From Glandiceps talaboti (taxonomy: Eukaryota > Hemichordata > Enteropneusta > Spengelidae), in assembly GCF_964340395.1 (NCBI RefSeq), contig NC_135555.1, positions 629,501-693,500 of the forward strand: 64,000 nt of DNA. Reading direction: 5' to 3'. Numbering within the stretch: position 1 is the first letter of the stretch; each line of letters starts with the position of its first letter. Both the position numbers and the translations under genes were made by a program. This document shows, in pieces, positions 1 through 16,900 of this stretch. The notes under the pieces were generated by a model. The model ran no database searches, was not told the DNA's origin, and saw nothing but the letters and a program-made list of their open reading frames with translations.

Positions 1-2117
1 CGACAACGGTGACACAGGAGACGTAGCATGTGACAGTTACAACAAATGGCAAGAAGACGTAAAGATAATGGAAGACTTAAAGCTGAAGTATTATAGATTC
101 TCGATCAGTTGGGCTCGTATTTTACCAAACGGTACTACAGACTACATCAACGAGGCTGGTATACAATATTACAACGCCTTGATTGACGATTTACTCGCTG
201 CTGGTATTACACCGTTCATAACACTATACCATTGGGATTTGCCACAGGCTCTGAATGATAGTTATGGTGGATGGTTAGGTGAGGAAATCGTAGATGACTT
301 CGGTAACTATTCCAGGTTGTGTTATGAAAGGTTTGGTGACCGTGTAAAGTTTTGGATCACACTGAACGAACCGTGGGTTATTGCGATTAACGGTTATGAA
401 GGAGGTGATATGGCACCTGGAATCCAGGGTGAGGGCCAGGCAGTTTACATCGTTGCCCATAATTTGATTAAGTCACATGCTAGAGCTTGGCATATATATG
501 ATGACGAATTTCGTGATGAGCAAAATGGTGTTATCGGCATTAGTTTCAACAGCGACTTTTATGAACCGAATGATCGAGACGTCAACAGCGATCTAGAATC
601 AGCCGAACGGATGCAACAGTTCTTTCTTGGTTGGTTTGCTCATCCAATTTACATCGGTGACTACCCGGACATCATGAAAACCAGAATCGAAGACTTAAGT
701 GAGCAACAAGGGTTCAACGAATCGCGACTTCCAGAATTTACCTCGGAAGAGATCGACTATATCAAGGGAACCAGTGATTTTTTTGGACTCAATCATTACA
801 CTTCACGTATGTGCGAAGACAATACAGACGACGACGTTCCTCTCCTACCACCAAGTTGGAATAAAGATCACGGAGTCCATACCTTCGCCGAAGATCATTG
901 GCCACGTGCTGAGTCGTCATGGCTTTACGTCGTTCCCTGGGGACTTAGAAGATTATTGGCATGGATTAAAGAGGAATATGGTAATCCACCAATCTATATT
1001 ACAGAGAATGGGTTTTCAACGGCAGACATTCTTCAGTTGAACGACACAGAAAGAGTGGATTACTATAGAAGCTATATCAATGAGGTTTTGAAAGGTAGAT
1101 ACACTAAAATTTCTTAGTGTGTTTTTGTTTTGTTTTATACAATAAACAAACAAGCTAACAACAAAGAAAAAAATATCACCCTACACATACATAAATATGT
1201 GCAGATATACAGCATATGTTGAATGTATGTGTGCAGTTTTTATAGTTTTCGTTATTGCTGGACGGGTTGATTTTTATTTGTTTATTGTCAACAGAACAGA
1301 TTGAACCCGGGATCCATAGTGATATTACAACGATAACTTAGAGATATACTCAAACATATTGTATTTAAAACGATTGCAAATTATGTACGTCAGATTGAAA
1401 TAATAGCGACATGTCACAAGAGAACATACGAAGATAAATCAAAATTTATCTTATTTTTACAAAGTGGAAAAACAGGTTCGTGTTTTGGACCTCTTACTGG
1501 TTGCCTGGATTCTTAAAACACGTAACCATGGGGAAACAATTATATTATCATGATATATATCAAATGTGCTTTACAGTCAAGCATAACCACCTATAAGGAT
1601 AATTTAGCACGAACTTATCTTGATCGGGATTACTAATTATTTTTTAATGCCCTGGTACACGTAACTATGACAATGTTGCATATTGAAACGTGTATATTTT
1701 GAAATTTTAAAAAAACTTTATATTGGAATAACACTGACTACTACTACTATCGAAATTTCACGGTGTTCATTTCTTAGGCTGGCCTTCTGATGTAACACTA
1801 TATAATGTTTATGTTTCATCTCTTATCTCCTCCCCACTCTAGCTATTCAACTCGACGAGGTCGACGTGAAGGCATACACGGCATGGTCATTGATGGACAA
1901 CTTCGAGTGGGCCCGTGGTTATACGGAACGTTTTGGTATACATTACGTGGACTTCGATGATGACGAAAGACCTCGCACTCAAAAGGAGTCGGCCAAACTG
2001 TACGCACAAATAATAGAAGATAATGGCTTCCCATCTGAGGTGTCAGGCACATCTTCAATGCAACGATTGTTGTGGCTTTTTGTCATACCTTGTGTTGTAT
2101 TTAAATTTATTATGTAA
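1..2117 (+). CDS. Family 1 beta-glycosidase, copy A (5' end outside window)
   Basis: Retaining beta-glycosidase of family GH1 (lactase-phlorizin hydrolase, beta-glucosidase and myrosinase relatives), likely cleaving beta-glucosides or similar sugars at the cell surface. Visible exons are 1–1094 (codons start at base 2) and 1843–2117. The AAAG|GTAGAT donor and CTCTAG acceptor join in phase 1 and restore the family reading LKAIQLDEVDVKAYTAW. The window starts at the equivalent of residue 89 of copy B. Seen motifs: YHWDLPQ, acid/base TLNEPW, LNHYTS, nucleophile ITENG, and NFEWARGY for sugar binding. The C-terminus is a Ser/Thr/Gly spacer followed by a hydrophobic tail ending at the stop, as in GPI-anchored proteins (inference). 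The intron is 748 bp. Copy B lies tail to tail 3.2 kb away. Substrate cannot be read from sequence; family assignment is very secure. Confidence 0.93.
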
Positions 2118-2200
2118 GTTTTTATGGTTAGACAGTTTGTGATGTGTACTACATGTAGGTTGTGGCAGGGGTGGTAGGGTGAATTATTACTATTATGATA

Positions 2201-2273
<73 letters not shown>
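2201..2273. repeat. (GAT)n trinucleotide microsatellite
   Basis: Uninterrupted run of about 24 GAT units roughly 85 bp after the stop of glycosidase copy A, so probably inside its 3' UTR. On the other strand it produces a poly-His open frame, which I treat as a shadow. Confidence 0.95.
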
Positions 2274-2274
<1 letters not shown>

Positions 2275-2808
2275 AGCTCATCAGTGCAAACATTCAGTCT
2301 AAGTTTATGACTTTAACTTCGTATTGCACCAAAATTTTCAATTAGCTTACCAAAGCTGTCACCAGGTATCCACTATGCGTTTTCGTTATTTCTAAATCAT
2401 TAGATTATATAATTATTATTTTTTTTTAAAAAATGACTCGGAACTTTGTCAAGCTTAAACTTAGCTCTTCATATCACTGAGGAATGCAACTTTGACAAAC
2501 TTCAGATCACTGTATTTGCCAAAATGATCAAAATGAGGCCAGGCTTATGAAACTAATAACATTGTATACACACTGTGTTGTCGATAGGCGTGAGAAGAAA
2601 ATGGAACCTGTCACGGACAGTGTTAGTCTGTAAGGTACGCGGTGACGGGGGTCGCCCTCACACATCAGTGTCTCTTTAAAGTTAATTCTTACGGACACTC
2701 AATCTCATTATCAAGTTCACTATTGTAGAAGTTCTAACTTTAGTTCTATGGACCTGTCACCATTTGCCGAGTATGTTCGGATGGTTGATTTGTAGGTGTG
2801 TACAAACT

Positions 2809-2814
2809 AATAAA
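2809..2814 (+). promoter_or_regulatory. Candidate polyadenylation signal, glycosidase copy A
   Basis: AATAAA about 690 bp after the copy A stop codon, in AT-rich DNA. It is the first clear hexamer I noticed on this strand. The hexamer is common by chance, so confidence is low. Confidence 0.3.
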
Positions 2815-3021
2815 GTATATTTATAGCAGAATTAAAATTGTAATTGTAATTAGTTGTATTCATACCACCATGCTACTTGAATCTTTCAAAAGATTAAGTA
2901 ATTTTAGTTTTAAATTTCCAACGAAAATTTCATAATATTTTGCAATACTGAACAGAGATGTTTTGCTACGTTCGCGTTCATCGAATTGAAATAAGACTCA
3001 AATCCCCCTCTCCCTCCCCCT

Positions 3022-3127
<106 letters not shown>

Positions 3128-4439
3128 ACTTGTACGACTGTACACGCGCAAGGGATATGTAACATTTGTAATCCGCGGTTAATTCAAATGAACTTGTAGT
3201 AAAGCAGTAGCATCTCCAAATTTAACAATCAAGTAAAACGACATCAGATATGATGGATCCACTAATTTACTGAGATGAAGGGTAGACGTGAGGCAGGGTT
3301 GATATCGATGCCAAAGTTCAATATAATTACGCCATGTGTTTTGCTATGTGAAAGGTAAGTAGATAAAAGTTTAGCTTCTGTGATGTCACTGTGTGTGCAA
3401 TCATCAAAGAGGGCGATGTTTGATATAGTTGGAAAGTCTTTATCGTTGTTTAGTTATCAAGTAGATCCGCCCTTATCCGTAACGGTACTGTTTTGATAGC
3501 TGTATAGTTTGTAAGTTCTACGCCCTACAAATCATGACCTTTCTCAATGCCATTTCACCAAATAAACTTCTTTATGTGAGTCCTACAATAATTGAGAAAA
3601 ACCAGTGTTTGCTTCTCGTATTTTCTTAAAATATGTTTTGTTCACAAACTTTGATCAATTTATATAATATTTCGGGGGGGGGGGAATAAACATTGTACTG
3701 GTTTGTGGATAATGGTGCTATCTTGTTACATAAGTCATTCTCACAGTCTCAGAGAATGTAAATGAACAGTTTCAAACACTCTCAAAAGAATGTAAGGAAA
3801 CATTCTCAAGCACTCTCAGAGAATGTAAATGAAGGTTCTGAAACACTCAAATAATGTACTTAAAATAATATATTGATATATAACAAAATGTAAACGTTTT
3901 GTCTCTTAACGAACTTAGGCCATGTACAGTAGTCAAAATATAGAATTATGATTTATTCACATATTCGCATCCACCCATTCGTCAAATGTTATACATTACT
4001 TTAATATCAGCAGTTTTTGTGTTTACAACACTATGATTTCTACGAATCTGAACATATCTATACTTTATTGTCGTCAGTGCCAATAATACACGATGGTCGT
4101 ACTCTGTACACAGTTCACTGATGTTTCGACAATATCTCGCCCCTGGAACAGGTCCCTTACAGACCCGGTAACATTCCTGTGGTACAGGTGCTTGTCAGCG
4201 AAGACCGCTCAGGGTTATAACAGAGCTATAGTCACAGGTCTGTCGATAGAGGTGTAGCTATATTACTGTATGCATTGATGTGGGTACACTACTGACATTT
4301 GCCGATGGCTTTTCTTCATTTGACAGGATCTTTGCTCGTATGACTGAGACATGGGTTTGTATACAAGTGTGTCACGGGTCTCATTTTTCCATATTATAAT
4401 GTTTGTGCATGTACCACCACCACCACCACCACCACTACT

Positions 4440-4700
4440 ACTATATCTCAGAAAACACACGCCTGTATACATACCTGTACCAACAGACATGTTACATGTC
4501 TGTAAATACGGTACTGATGTCTAACATAACTTGTACACACACCTCTGTTTCATTCACATGATCACAACAATGCATACTCAAAAGATACACTCCTGTATAC
4601 ATACCTTTACCAACAGACCTGCTACACTTCGTGAATACAGCTCTGAAATCCTTCCAAATTACAGACCTTGTGACATCACTTGTTTTACATACCATGTTAC
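4440..4700. repeat. Imperfect two-copy duplication, about 150 bp apart
   Basis: The phrase GTATACATACCTNTACCAACAGAC occurs near 4465 and again near 4595, each followed by similar CTGTAAATACNG-like text. The copies have diverged clearly, so this is an older local duplication in the glycosidase spacer. Confidence 0.5.
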
Positions 4701-4759
4701 AGGATATGCAAACGATCTATTACAGACATATCTTGTAATCTCGAGCTGTATAAGTGGAG

Positions 4760-4980
4760 ACTACAACATTACAAGGGCATATGTGGAGACCATTGCCACT
4801 CCCCTGACAAACAAGGGCATATATGGAGACCATTGCTATGTCTCCCCTACTAACAACATGGACATATGTGGCGACCATTACCATGTCTCCCCAACTAACA
4901 ACATGGGCATATATGGAGACCATTACCATGTCTCCCCTACTGACAACGTGGACATATGTGGAGACCATTACCATGACAAC
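4760..4980. repeat. 45-bp minisatellite
   Basis: Four to five copies of a 45-bp unit containing GGAGACCATTACCATGTCTCC, slightly diverged. Because 45 is a multiple of three, open frames persist on both strands; I do not regard them as genes. The core GGAGAC…GTCTCC is itself a short inverted repeat. Confidence 0.85.
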
Positions 4981-5078
4981 ACGATATCCTCCAACAAAAC
5001 CCGACGAGGGACGAGTATCCTATGTCTTGGTTTGGGTTTACAAATTAATACATAAAGACACCATTAAATACTGTAATA

Positions 5079-5090
5079 TTTATTTTTATT
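5079..5090 (-). promoter_or_regulatory. Candidate polyadenylation signals, glycosidase copy B
   Basis: Two abutting TTTATT hexamers read AATAAA on the minus strand about 220 bp beyond the copy B stop codon, a normal distance for a 3' UTR. Confidence 0.4.
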
Positions 5091-5306
5091 TAGTAAGTAC
5101 GGCATCATTTTGACATTTACACGTTAAATACATTTTGAATAAGCCGAGATTGACCAACTATCGCATAACCAGTCAGTCCAGTTTCTATATCCTGATAACC
5201 AATCAACAACAATGTTTAAATGAGACATATCACTCTCACGATTCTATTAGGTAAAGAGACAACATTGGCTGATTTGTGTATTATGCAAGAACTCGACAAC
5301 TAAAAG

Positions 5307-8546
<3,240 letters not shown>

Positions 8547-10029
8547 TCTGATGAAATGGTATCCAGCAATATTGGCATCTCCTTTAAGAAGTCGCCGAAC
8601 CCTTATTTAGTCCTTGATGCGATAGCGTCACATAAACAACAGATCACATGATTGATATTGGAGTGAATATCTATATGATATCGATAGAATCGGGACAGCA
8701 AATAATGACCGTTGGTATTATGTAAACTCATATGCTAAGTTTTCAATCGATGTATATGTATGTGTAAGGTCAGTCGTAACTTGCAAAACCAGTTAGGGGG
8801 GGGGGGGGTGCCTAGGAATCGAAACTCACCAAACACACTTGCTCAGTGTGCTTACCATCTGTTCATTGGATACTAAAGTTCTTCAATCCTGTCATTCGAA
8901 TTGACCGGATTTCTTACTGGTAGTTATGATAGACTGCTTTGATACGATAAAGTCATTATCAAATTTATTTACACATTAGCATTTATCTTCACATATGTTG
9001 AGTATGCTTATAAATTGAGGGTATATGCTAGTAGTACGTGACATTGGCATAAATCCCACATGTTGTCGTATGTTGCCTATAGATATAGCTGCAATTTCAA
9101 AACTTTTTTTATAATTTATTTGTGTTACTCAACATTGTTCGTTTTATTTTTTATTTTCGTGGGATATTTGCAAAGATATAGTCACCATGTGAGTAAATAG
9201 CTAATGGGGGAGAGCTGTTTACAAAATGAATAAATGTATATTCTGTTATTACACACACTATATGTTTACAGAGAAGTGTTAATATGTATCTCACAATCTC
9301 AATCTCTACAGAGCGTTTGTTACTATGGCATCGTCTATTATAGCTCAGGTTAGATTGGGAATTGAAACCCTCATCGATAGTTTTAAAGAGTAGTGTTCAT
9401 GTTCTTAGCCAGAGCGGAGATTACTTGATCTAACGTAAAACTTAGCAGGGTTAATCTATATATATTCACATACCTGAGATAATGATGTTGTAATTAGAAG
9501 GAGAGGTTTAATATCAAATATCGGCTGGATATGTGTGCAAATTTGGAGACTTGTGAATTTGAAAAAAATATAGGAATATTCAGAAGCACATCTACAACCT
9601 AACTTAGTGTATAAATGTTAGATTGGTGTTTTTTCGTATACTAGAAATACGAAAGTAAAACAGCTTCTTCTCGAATCGTTTCGGAAATTACTTCTTTTTA
9701 CGGACTGTACATCTAGTCGTTCAAAATATCCCTTTTCGAAAGAAACGTCGTGTGAGGGCGCCATGTATTGCGCAACTGGAATAAATAGCGAGTAAATAAA
9801 GTTCTTCATGAGTTCTTTAACTTACCCATTATGGGAAAATCGAAAAACAAAGGCATCAACGACAGCACAGAACGACTCGAACTGGCAAAGAATGTCACTT
9901 CTTTTTTGACCATTTTTGTGTATTTCCAGTGAAACTTGTTATCATCGTCCACCAAATACGGTGTTGGGTTTTATTTATAGTAGTTCCGTCATTGTAGTGA
10001 TTAACTCATTGGCCGTTGTATCATGTAAT
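8547..10029. other. Intergenic region, nothing recognised
   Basis: About 1.5 kb upstream of glycosidase copy B, AT-rich, with a G-run near 8797–8808. I find no conserved protein, RNA gene or clear repeat. A 63-codon minus-strand frame near 9618–9809 shows no recognisable features. Confidence 0.6.
8602..8610 (-). promoter_or_regulatory. TATA-like box upstream of glycosidase copy B
   Basis: The minus strand reads CTAAATAAG about 55–65 bp before the start codon, a reasonable place for a TATA element if the 5' UTR is about 30 bp. This rests on position and composition only. Confidence 0.3.
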
Positions 10030-10103
10030 ATTACACCATGGAAGTAGTTCTACTTCCATGATTACACCATGGATGTATTAGTGAGACATCTCACTAATAC
10101 ATC
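10030..10103. repeat. Tandem palindromes separated by ATTACAC (left part)
   Basis: ATTACAC (10030–10036) is followed by a palindrome with 11-bp arms and 2-bp loop (10037–10060), ATTACAC again (10061–10067), then a 19-bp arm (10068–10086), a CA loop and its complementary arm from 10089. That second arm is interrupted by the retrotransposon at 10104 and finishes at 18263–18271, followed by a third ATTACAC at 18272–18278. Before the insertion the site was therefore spacer–hairpin–spacer–hairpin–spacer. I do not recognise the unit. Confidence 0.85.
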
Positions 10104-10822
10104 TGTTGTAGCTTGAATTTTGCTAGATGTAGGTTGAGGGCGCTCGCACATGCGCATGGGAAGGAGAACAAAGTTTTGAAGTGTGCCTTTTGGGCCAACG
10201 TGTGTGGGAAGAAATATTCCACATTATTACTTGACTACAGACGAGTTAACCCCGATAACAGAGGTTCGTACTTACTTTAGACCTTTGTGAAACACTTTTA
10301 GGTATTTTGAATGTAAATGATCGACTTTTAGATCTGTTTTGTTGCAAGTTATCATTGCCGCTACCATCGATTGTCATCGTCACATGTTTGCACCGGATGT
10401 GAATTTTACCATCGCGAGATACAGAATATTGAAGGACTTTGACTTTGATATTAGACCTTGCGAGATATCTTATGAATAGTTGTAAGTTCTTATCATGTTT
10501 GTGAGTACTATTACTGTTAGAACTCCTGTAAGTACACATAACTTAATAACAGTGTTAAAGTATTGGAGTCGATTTCTCATTCCTGTCAATAGGTGGCGCT
10601 ATTCACCTAAGTTATTACTAGAGATTTGAAGTGTTGTATTTTGTATTTACAAGTGTTATTTATTGTGTTATTTTCAGTTTACGTGTCTGCGACATAGTGT
10701 GCCACAGTGTGTGATTACGTTTCATTACGTGATTATAAGCATTCAAGTATGACAAGTCTACAGTAAATAAAGTTTCAAGTTACTGTGAAACCAAGGTGTC
10801 AATTATTGTCGATGCTACTACA
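10104..10822 (+). repeat. 5' LTR of the BEL/Pao element
   Basis: 719 bp, beginning TGTTGTAGC and ending GCTACTACA (imperfect terminal inverted repeat). It matches the 3' LTR exactly at an offset of 7,440 bp. An antisense 97-codon frame is present in both LTRs and is regarded as chance. Confidence 0.97.
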
Positions 10823-10993
10823 TAGTAAACTCTGCGGTGGAATAACTCGAACATAAGAAGAGAGAGTAAACCGTTGATGTAATGTGAAGCTGTAAGAAGA
10901 TACATCAAACTCTCAATATCTGTTCCAAGAAAGAAGTTAACTCTAAACAACAGGTGTGTCAATACTTAATTGCACAACAGAAGTTTATCAGCC

Positions 10994-13900
10994 ATGGCAG
11001 GTATAGAACCAGATGAGTCTATTGTAACGATGCGTGAAAGAAGGCAAGTAGCCTACGACCAGGCAGTAAGGGAGCTTGAAGATATTATCGAAGCTCTGAA
11101 CAATTTGTTAAGGGTGCATGGTAGTAAAGCACAGGTTTTAGAACATCACAAGCAGTTTCTAAGACTTTATGATCAATATCTCACTGCTGAGAATGACTTG
11201 TATTACTGTCTTTCTGAGCATGACCAAGGTTTCTACAGTCTCATGTTTGCTAGCAGACGTAGCTATGTGAGGGAAATGCAAACATCTGTCGAGAATTATT
11301 TTGGCCATTGTATAGACCCAGAAGACAGTGCATCCCAAACTAGTGGCAAGACCAGTAAATCGAAGTCCAGTAGAGGTTCCAGATATTCTACAACATCATT
11401 GTTGCGGCTACAAGAGGAACAGAAGCAGGCAGAAATTAATGTACGTAAGTCAGCTTTAGAAGAAAAACTCCGGTTAGACATTCAAGGCAAAAGGCTTGAA
11501 ATGGAATTAGAAATGTCAAGACTACAACTGGGGAAATTGGAAGAAGAGTTCAGACTAAAGCAGGAAATGGCTGTCAGTAATGCCCGCACACAAGTCTTGG
11601 AGCGTTTTGAAGAAAATGTAAATGGTAGCTGTCTTGACACTCAAATCACAAGGCCTGAGTCAATCAAGCATAGAGTTGATGTAGAACCCAAGTCAAGTGG
11701 TATCAAGTTACTACCCGAGTCAAGGAGGCAACCAGTAGACACTACAGCTGAAGTAAGAGATTATGTTTATTCATTGCCTGAGCCAAGTCAGCCTAGAACA
11801 AAGACAAGAAGTCCGCAAATGGAGACTTTACAGCAACCTGAAGGAGTACAATCTCACCTTGTTAGTGGATTCAGCAGATACAGTAGACCAGATGAACACA
11901 GTAATTACACAATTCGAGTTCCAGAGACAATACCCATGTCAATTGATCGTCCTGTTGGTAATGGTACTGTCCAGCGTCCAGAAGTACCTGTGTCAACACA
12001 ACCAGTATCTTCAGTAGTTCAGCATGCAGGTACACAGAACATAGGTGAAATGACTGCACGTTGTATTACAAAGGAACTTAGAAAACCACAGGTTGAGTTG
12101 AGTAAATTTGGAGGAAATCCCATGGACTTTCCTAGATTTCTACGCCAGTTCACTACCAGGATAGTAGCCTATACAGATTCTGATGATGAAAGAATGAGCT
12201 ACTTAGAACAGTATACGACAGGCGAAGCACATAAGATCATATTGGGTTACTCACACTTGAATAGTGACATAGGCTATTCCAAGGCTATGGAAGAACTGAA
12301 AACCAGATATGGAGATCCAGAAGTTGTTGCTGCTGCATACATTAAGAAGGCCTTGAATTGGCCAGCAATCAAATCAGATGATGCTAAAGCACTCGATGAT
12401 TATGCAGTGTTTCTCATGGAGTGTCAATATGCTGTTGGCACTGTAGATGCTGGCAAGGTACTAGAATATGCAGACAACATTAGACAGATAGTAAAGAAGC
12501 TTCCATTCTGGCTACATGACAAGTGGAGGAATATTGTCCAAAACAATAGAGATCAAGATGAAGCTGTGCAGTTCAAACATTTGGTCGATTTGGTTCGTAG
12601 AGAAGCAAGGAAAGCTACTGATCCTATGTATGGAAGAGATATGCTTGTTTCGGAGACAAAGAGAGTATTTAATACATCAGGAAGGCAATTCAGAGGTAAA
12701 CAGGCTGGAGGAAAGGTTTTGGCAACCAATGTGGAATCTTGTAATGCCAGTTCGCTGTATAAGGATGGCAAACAAACATCAGCAGGAACTGATCAGAACA
12801 AAACCAGCAAGAAATTCGCCTTCGATAAACCATGTGGTTATTGTAGTGACTCTGGACATGTATTAAATTCATGTCTAAACTTTGTAAGTAAACCCGCAAG
12901 GTATAGGTCAGACTTTGTCAAGTCCAAGGGACTTTGCTATGGATGCCTCAAGCAGGGACATCTGATAAGACAATGCAGAGCCAGATTATCTTGTGATAGG
13001 TGTAATGAGAAACACCCAACTATACTTCATGACGAGGACCGAGCTCACAAGAGTTCAGTGGAAATCAGCGATACTGCCAAGTCACAGCAAGGGGTTTCCA
13101 TTAATTCCAATACCTGTATGGACAGAACTGTACTAGACAAGGCACAGTGTTCAATGGGGGCCGGCGACAGTGGAGAATGCACCATGGCCATTGTACCAGT
13201 CGTAGTCAGAGCCCGGAATAACATAGCTGTTGAGACATATGCGTTCTTAGATACAGGAAGCAATGTCAGCTTTTGTACTGAAGGCCTAGCCAAGCAGCTT
13301 GGGGTGACTGGACGGAAAATGACAGTTAAGCTAGACACTATGGGGTCACCACAATGTCTCACAACTCACCAGATCAATGAATTGATGGTTAGCGATTTGG
13401 ATGGTCATGACTGCGTTAGTTTGCCACCACTGTACACCAAAGAGAGGATCCCTGTGACAAGTAAACACATCCCAACACAGAAGGACATTGAAAGATGGGA
13501 TCACTTAAAAGGGATTGCTGTACCTACATTAAATGCTGACATTGGTCTGTTAATTGGAAATAATGTTCCTGATGCCTACACTCCAAAGATTATCAAAACT
13601 GGACCTCGAGGGAGTCCATATGCAGCCAAAACAGCCATTGGATGGATCTTGTGGAATGTAATCAGAGATAAGGAAGATCTTCATAGTAATTTGGCAGTCA
13701 ACAGGGTAGACGTAACAGTCTTGGAGGAAAGTCGTCAGTTGGAGCAGCTAGTCAGAAATGCAATAAATTTAGACTTCCCAGAGCGGTGCGTAGACACCAG
13801 GAAGGAGCCTTCCAGGGAAGATCAGCTGTTCAAAGAGAAGATGACCAAGTCAATCAGATTCCAAGGTGGTCATTATTCTATGGACTTACCCTTCCGAGAT

Positions 13901-16900
13901 GAAAGTGTATTGTTGCCAGATAACAGAGATTTAGCACTGAATAGACTGCATTCACTCCGAAGAAGGATGGTAAAGGACTATAAGTTCTTCACAGACTATA
14001 GAGACTTCATGAACAAACTGTTAGTCAGTGGATATGCTACGAAGGTTAGTGAAGATGGTGTTCAAGAGGACACTTCCCAGAGTGGTAAAGTCTGGTATAT
14101 ACCACACCACGGCGTATACCATCCCAGAAAACCACAGAAAATAAGAGTTGTATTTGATTGTTCAGCCAAGTGTAAGGGTGTGTCGCTGAATGATACACTG
14201 CTGTCAGGACCCAACTTGACCAATACCATTGTGAATGTTTTGTTGAGATTCAGACAGGGGCCTGTGGCTATAATGGCCGATATCGAAAGTATGTTTCATC
14301 AGGTCAAGGTTTCAGATCATCATACAGACTGTCTGAGATTTCTCTGGTGGCCAGATGGAGACTTCACGAGAGAGCCAGATGAGTACAAAATGGTTGCACA
14401 CTTGTTTGGAGCAGTGTCGTCACCAGCATGTGCAAACATTGCACTTCACCAGACTGCAATAGACAACAAGCAGGACTTTAACTCTGAAGTAGTTGACGGT
14501 ATCTTCAGGAATTTCTATGTTGATGATTTCTTGAAGTCCATTGATACTGATGAGCAGGGCATTGTAATTGCCAAGGACACAAGAGAACTCTGCCAGAAGG
14601 GTGGATTTCGTTTAACAAAGTGGATCAGCACAAGTAAGGCTGTTAACAACTCCATACCTGTAGAGGAGAGGGCCAAGACACTCCTATACGACCTTGATCA
14701 ACATGACCAGCAGATAGAGAGAGCTCTAGGAGTAGTGTGGTCAGTCGACACAGATACCTTTGGTTTTAAGATAAACCTGAAGGATGGACCATACACCAGA
14801 AGAGGTATTCTATCCAAGATTAGCACAATCTTTGACCCGTTGGGCATTGCTGCGCCATTTGTATTGCCAGCCAGGATACTATTACAGTCTCTTTGCAAGC
14901 AGAATATTGGATGGGACGAACCTATAGGTGGAGATGACCTTAAGAAATGGCGGCAGTGGGTAGAAGACATCCCTTACATAGAACAGCTCACAGTTCCAAG
15001 GAGTCTACAACCTAGAGGTGTCCAGATCACTTCCTGTCAACTTCATATGTTTTCCGATGCTAGTGACAAGGGCTATGGGATTGCAGCTTTTACCCGACTT
15101 AGTGACAACAGAGGACAAGTGCACTGTAATCTGTTGATGGGAAAGGCCAGAGTCGCACCATTGAAAAGGATCACAATACCCAGGATGGAATTGACAGCGG
15201 CGAGTATATCAGTGAAGTTTGCTCATATGATCACAAAGGAAATGGACTACCAGTTTGATAAGATTATCTATTGGACAGATAGTATGTCAGTGTTACGCTA
15301 TATCAACAATAACACTAGCAGGTTTCATACCTTTGTGGCAAATCGTCTCACTACCATACATGAGGGATCATCACCAGAGCAGTGGAGGTATGTAAACACC
15401 AAACTGAATGTGGCTGACATAGCTTCGAGAGGACTACAGGTCAAGGACGAAAAGATGACCAAACAGTGGTTATATGGACCAGCGTTCCTAAAGATGGATG
15501 AGTCACAATGGCCTAAGACAGAGTTGTGCAGAAATCTGCCTGCTGATGACCCAGAAGTAAAAGGGGTTGCAGCAAGCACCATGAAGGAAGAATCCCATAC
15601 AACAATGGACAAGTTGTTAAGCAGATATTCAAGCTGGGAAAGGCTGAAAACTACAGTAGCTTGGATTCTACGACTGAAGGAGAATCTGAAGAAACGGATG
15701 AATAGAGCTGAGAGAGTTACTCACAATGATAGTCAGAAGCCAGACTACTTAACAGCAGCAGACATGAGGGCAGCTGAGATGTCCATAGTCAAATATGTTC
15801 AGGAAAGACATTTTTCAGATATCAGTAAGGACTGTGAACATAGGTTCATGAAATTAGACCCAGTTAAAGACAGTAATGGAGTTGTGAGGGTTGGAGGAAG
15901 ACTGTCACGAGCAGCAATTCCCATGGAAACAAAACACCCAATTCTCTTGCCAGAAGACTCACCAATTACTGAGCTAATATTAGAAGACATCCATCGACAT
16001 ACAGGACATATGGGAAGTAACATCACTTTGACAAAGCTGCGTGAACGATATTGGATTCCTAAAGCCAGTGTCAAGATCAGAAGTATTATTGCTAAGTGTG
16101 TTGTTTGTAAGCGCTATAGAGCCAAGCTGATGACACAAAAGATGGCTGATCTACCAGAGCAGAGACTGATTATTGGAGAACCACCATTCTCACAGTCTGG
16201 AGTCGACTATTTTGGTCCATTTGAGATCAAGCGGGGGCGCAGCACAGTCAAACGCTATGGAGTGTTGTTTACTTGTTTTTCTATCAGAGCAGTTCATATT
16301 GAGGTTGCTCATAGCCTCAACACCGATTCATGTATAAACGCAATAAGAAGATTTGCTGCTAGAAGAGGTCCTGTTCGTAAGTTGAGGTCTGATAATGGTA
16401 CTAATTTGATAGGAGCAAAACGTGAGCTTAGGGAGGAGATAGAGAAATGGAACCAGTCAAGAATGCACTCCAGTTTGCGCCAAGAAGACATAGAATGGGA
16501 ATTTAACCCACCATATGCTTCCCACCATGGAGGAGTTTGGGAAAGGATGATAAGATCAGTGCGGAAGATTCTATATGGCTTATTAAGAGAGCAGAATACT
16601 CGTTTAGATGATGAGGGACTACAAACCCTGATGTGCGAAGTTGAGGCAGTAATCAACAGTAGACCAATCACCAGAGTATCGAATGATACTACAGACCCTC
16701 AAGCACTAACACCTAATCACCTTCTATTGTTACAGTCAGGACAGGTACCACCACCTGGAGTATTTCAGAAGGAAGACAACCTTGCTAGGAGGAGGTGGCG
16801 GCAAATTCAACACTTAGCCAATGTATTCTGGAGAAGATGGAGCAAGGAGTATCTGACACGCCTGCAGGAACGTCAGAAATGGGTGAATCCTGAGAGAAAT

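Noticed and set aside
1979-2293. Poly-histidine protein on the minus strand
   Set aside because: Translation of the (GAT)n microsatellite.
4531-5113. Overlapping frames of 174 and 96 codons in the glycosidase spacer
   Set aside because: They cross the 45-bp minisatellite, whose unit is a multiple of three. No family is recognised and there is no sign of splicing to either gene.
9618-9809. 63-codon minus-strand frame upstream of the palindromes
   Set aside because: No motif, no splice context and ordinary composition, so it is not supportable as a gene.
10246-10539. 97-codon minus-strand frame in the 5' LTR, repeated at 17686–17979 in the 3' LTR
   Set aside because: Its presence twice reflects identical LTRs. 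There is no recognisable domain or start context, so I regard it as chance.
10823-10860. tRNA primer-binding site after the 5' LTR
   Set aside because: A TGG occurs 15 bases downstream, but I could not match the following bases to any tRNA 3' end with confidence.
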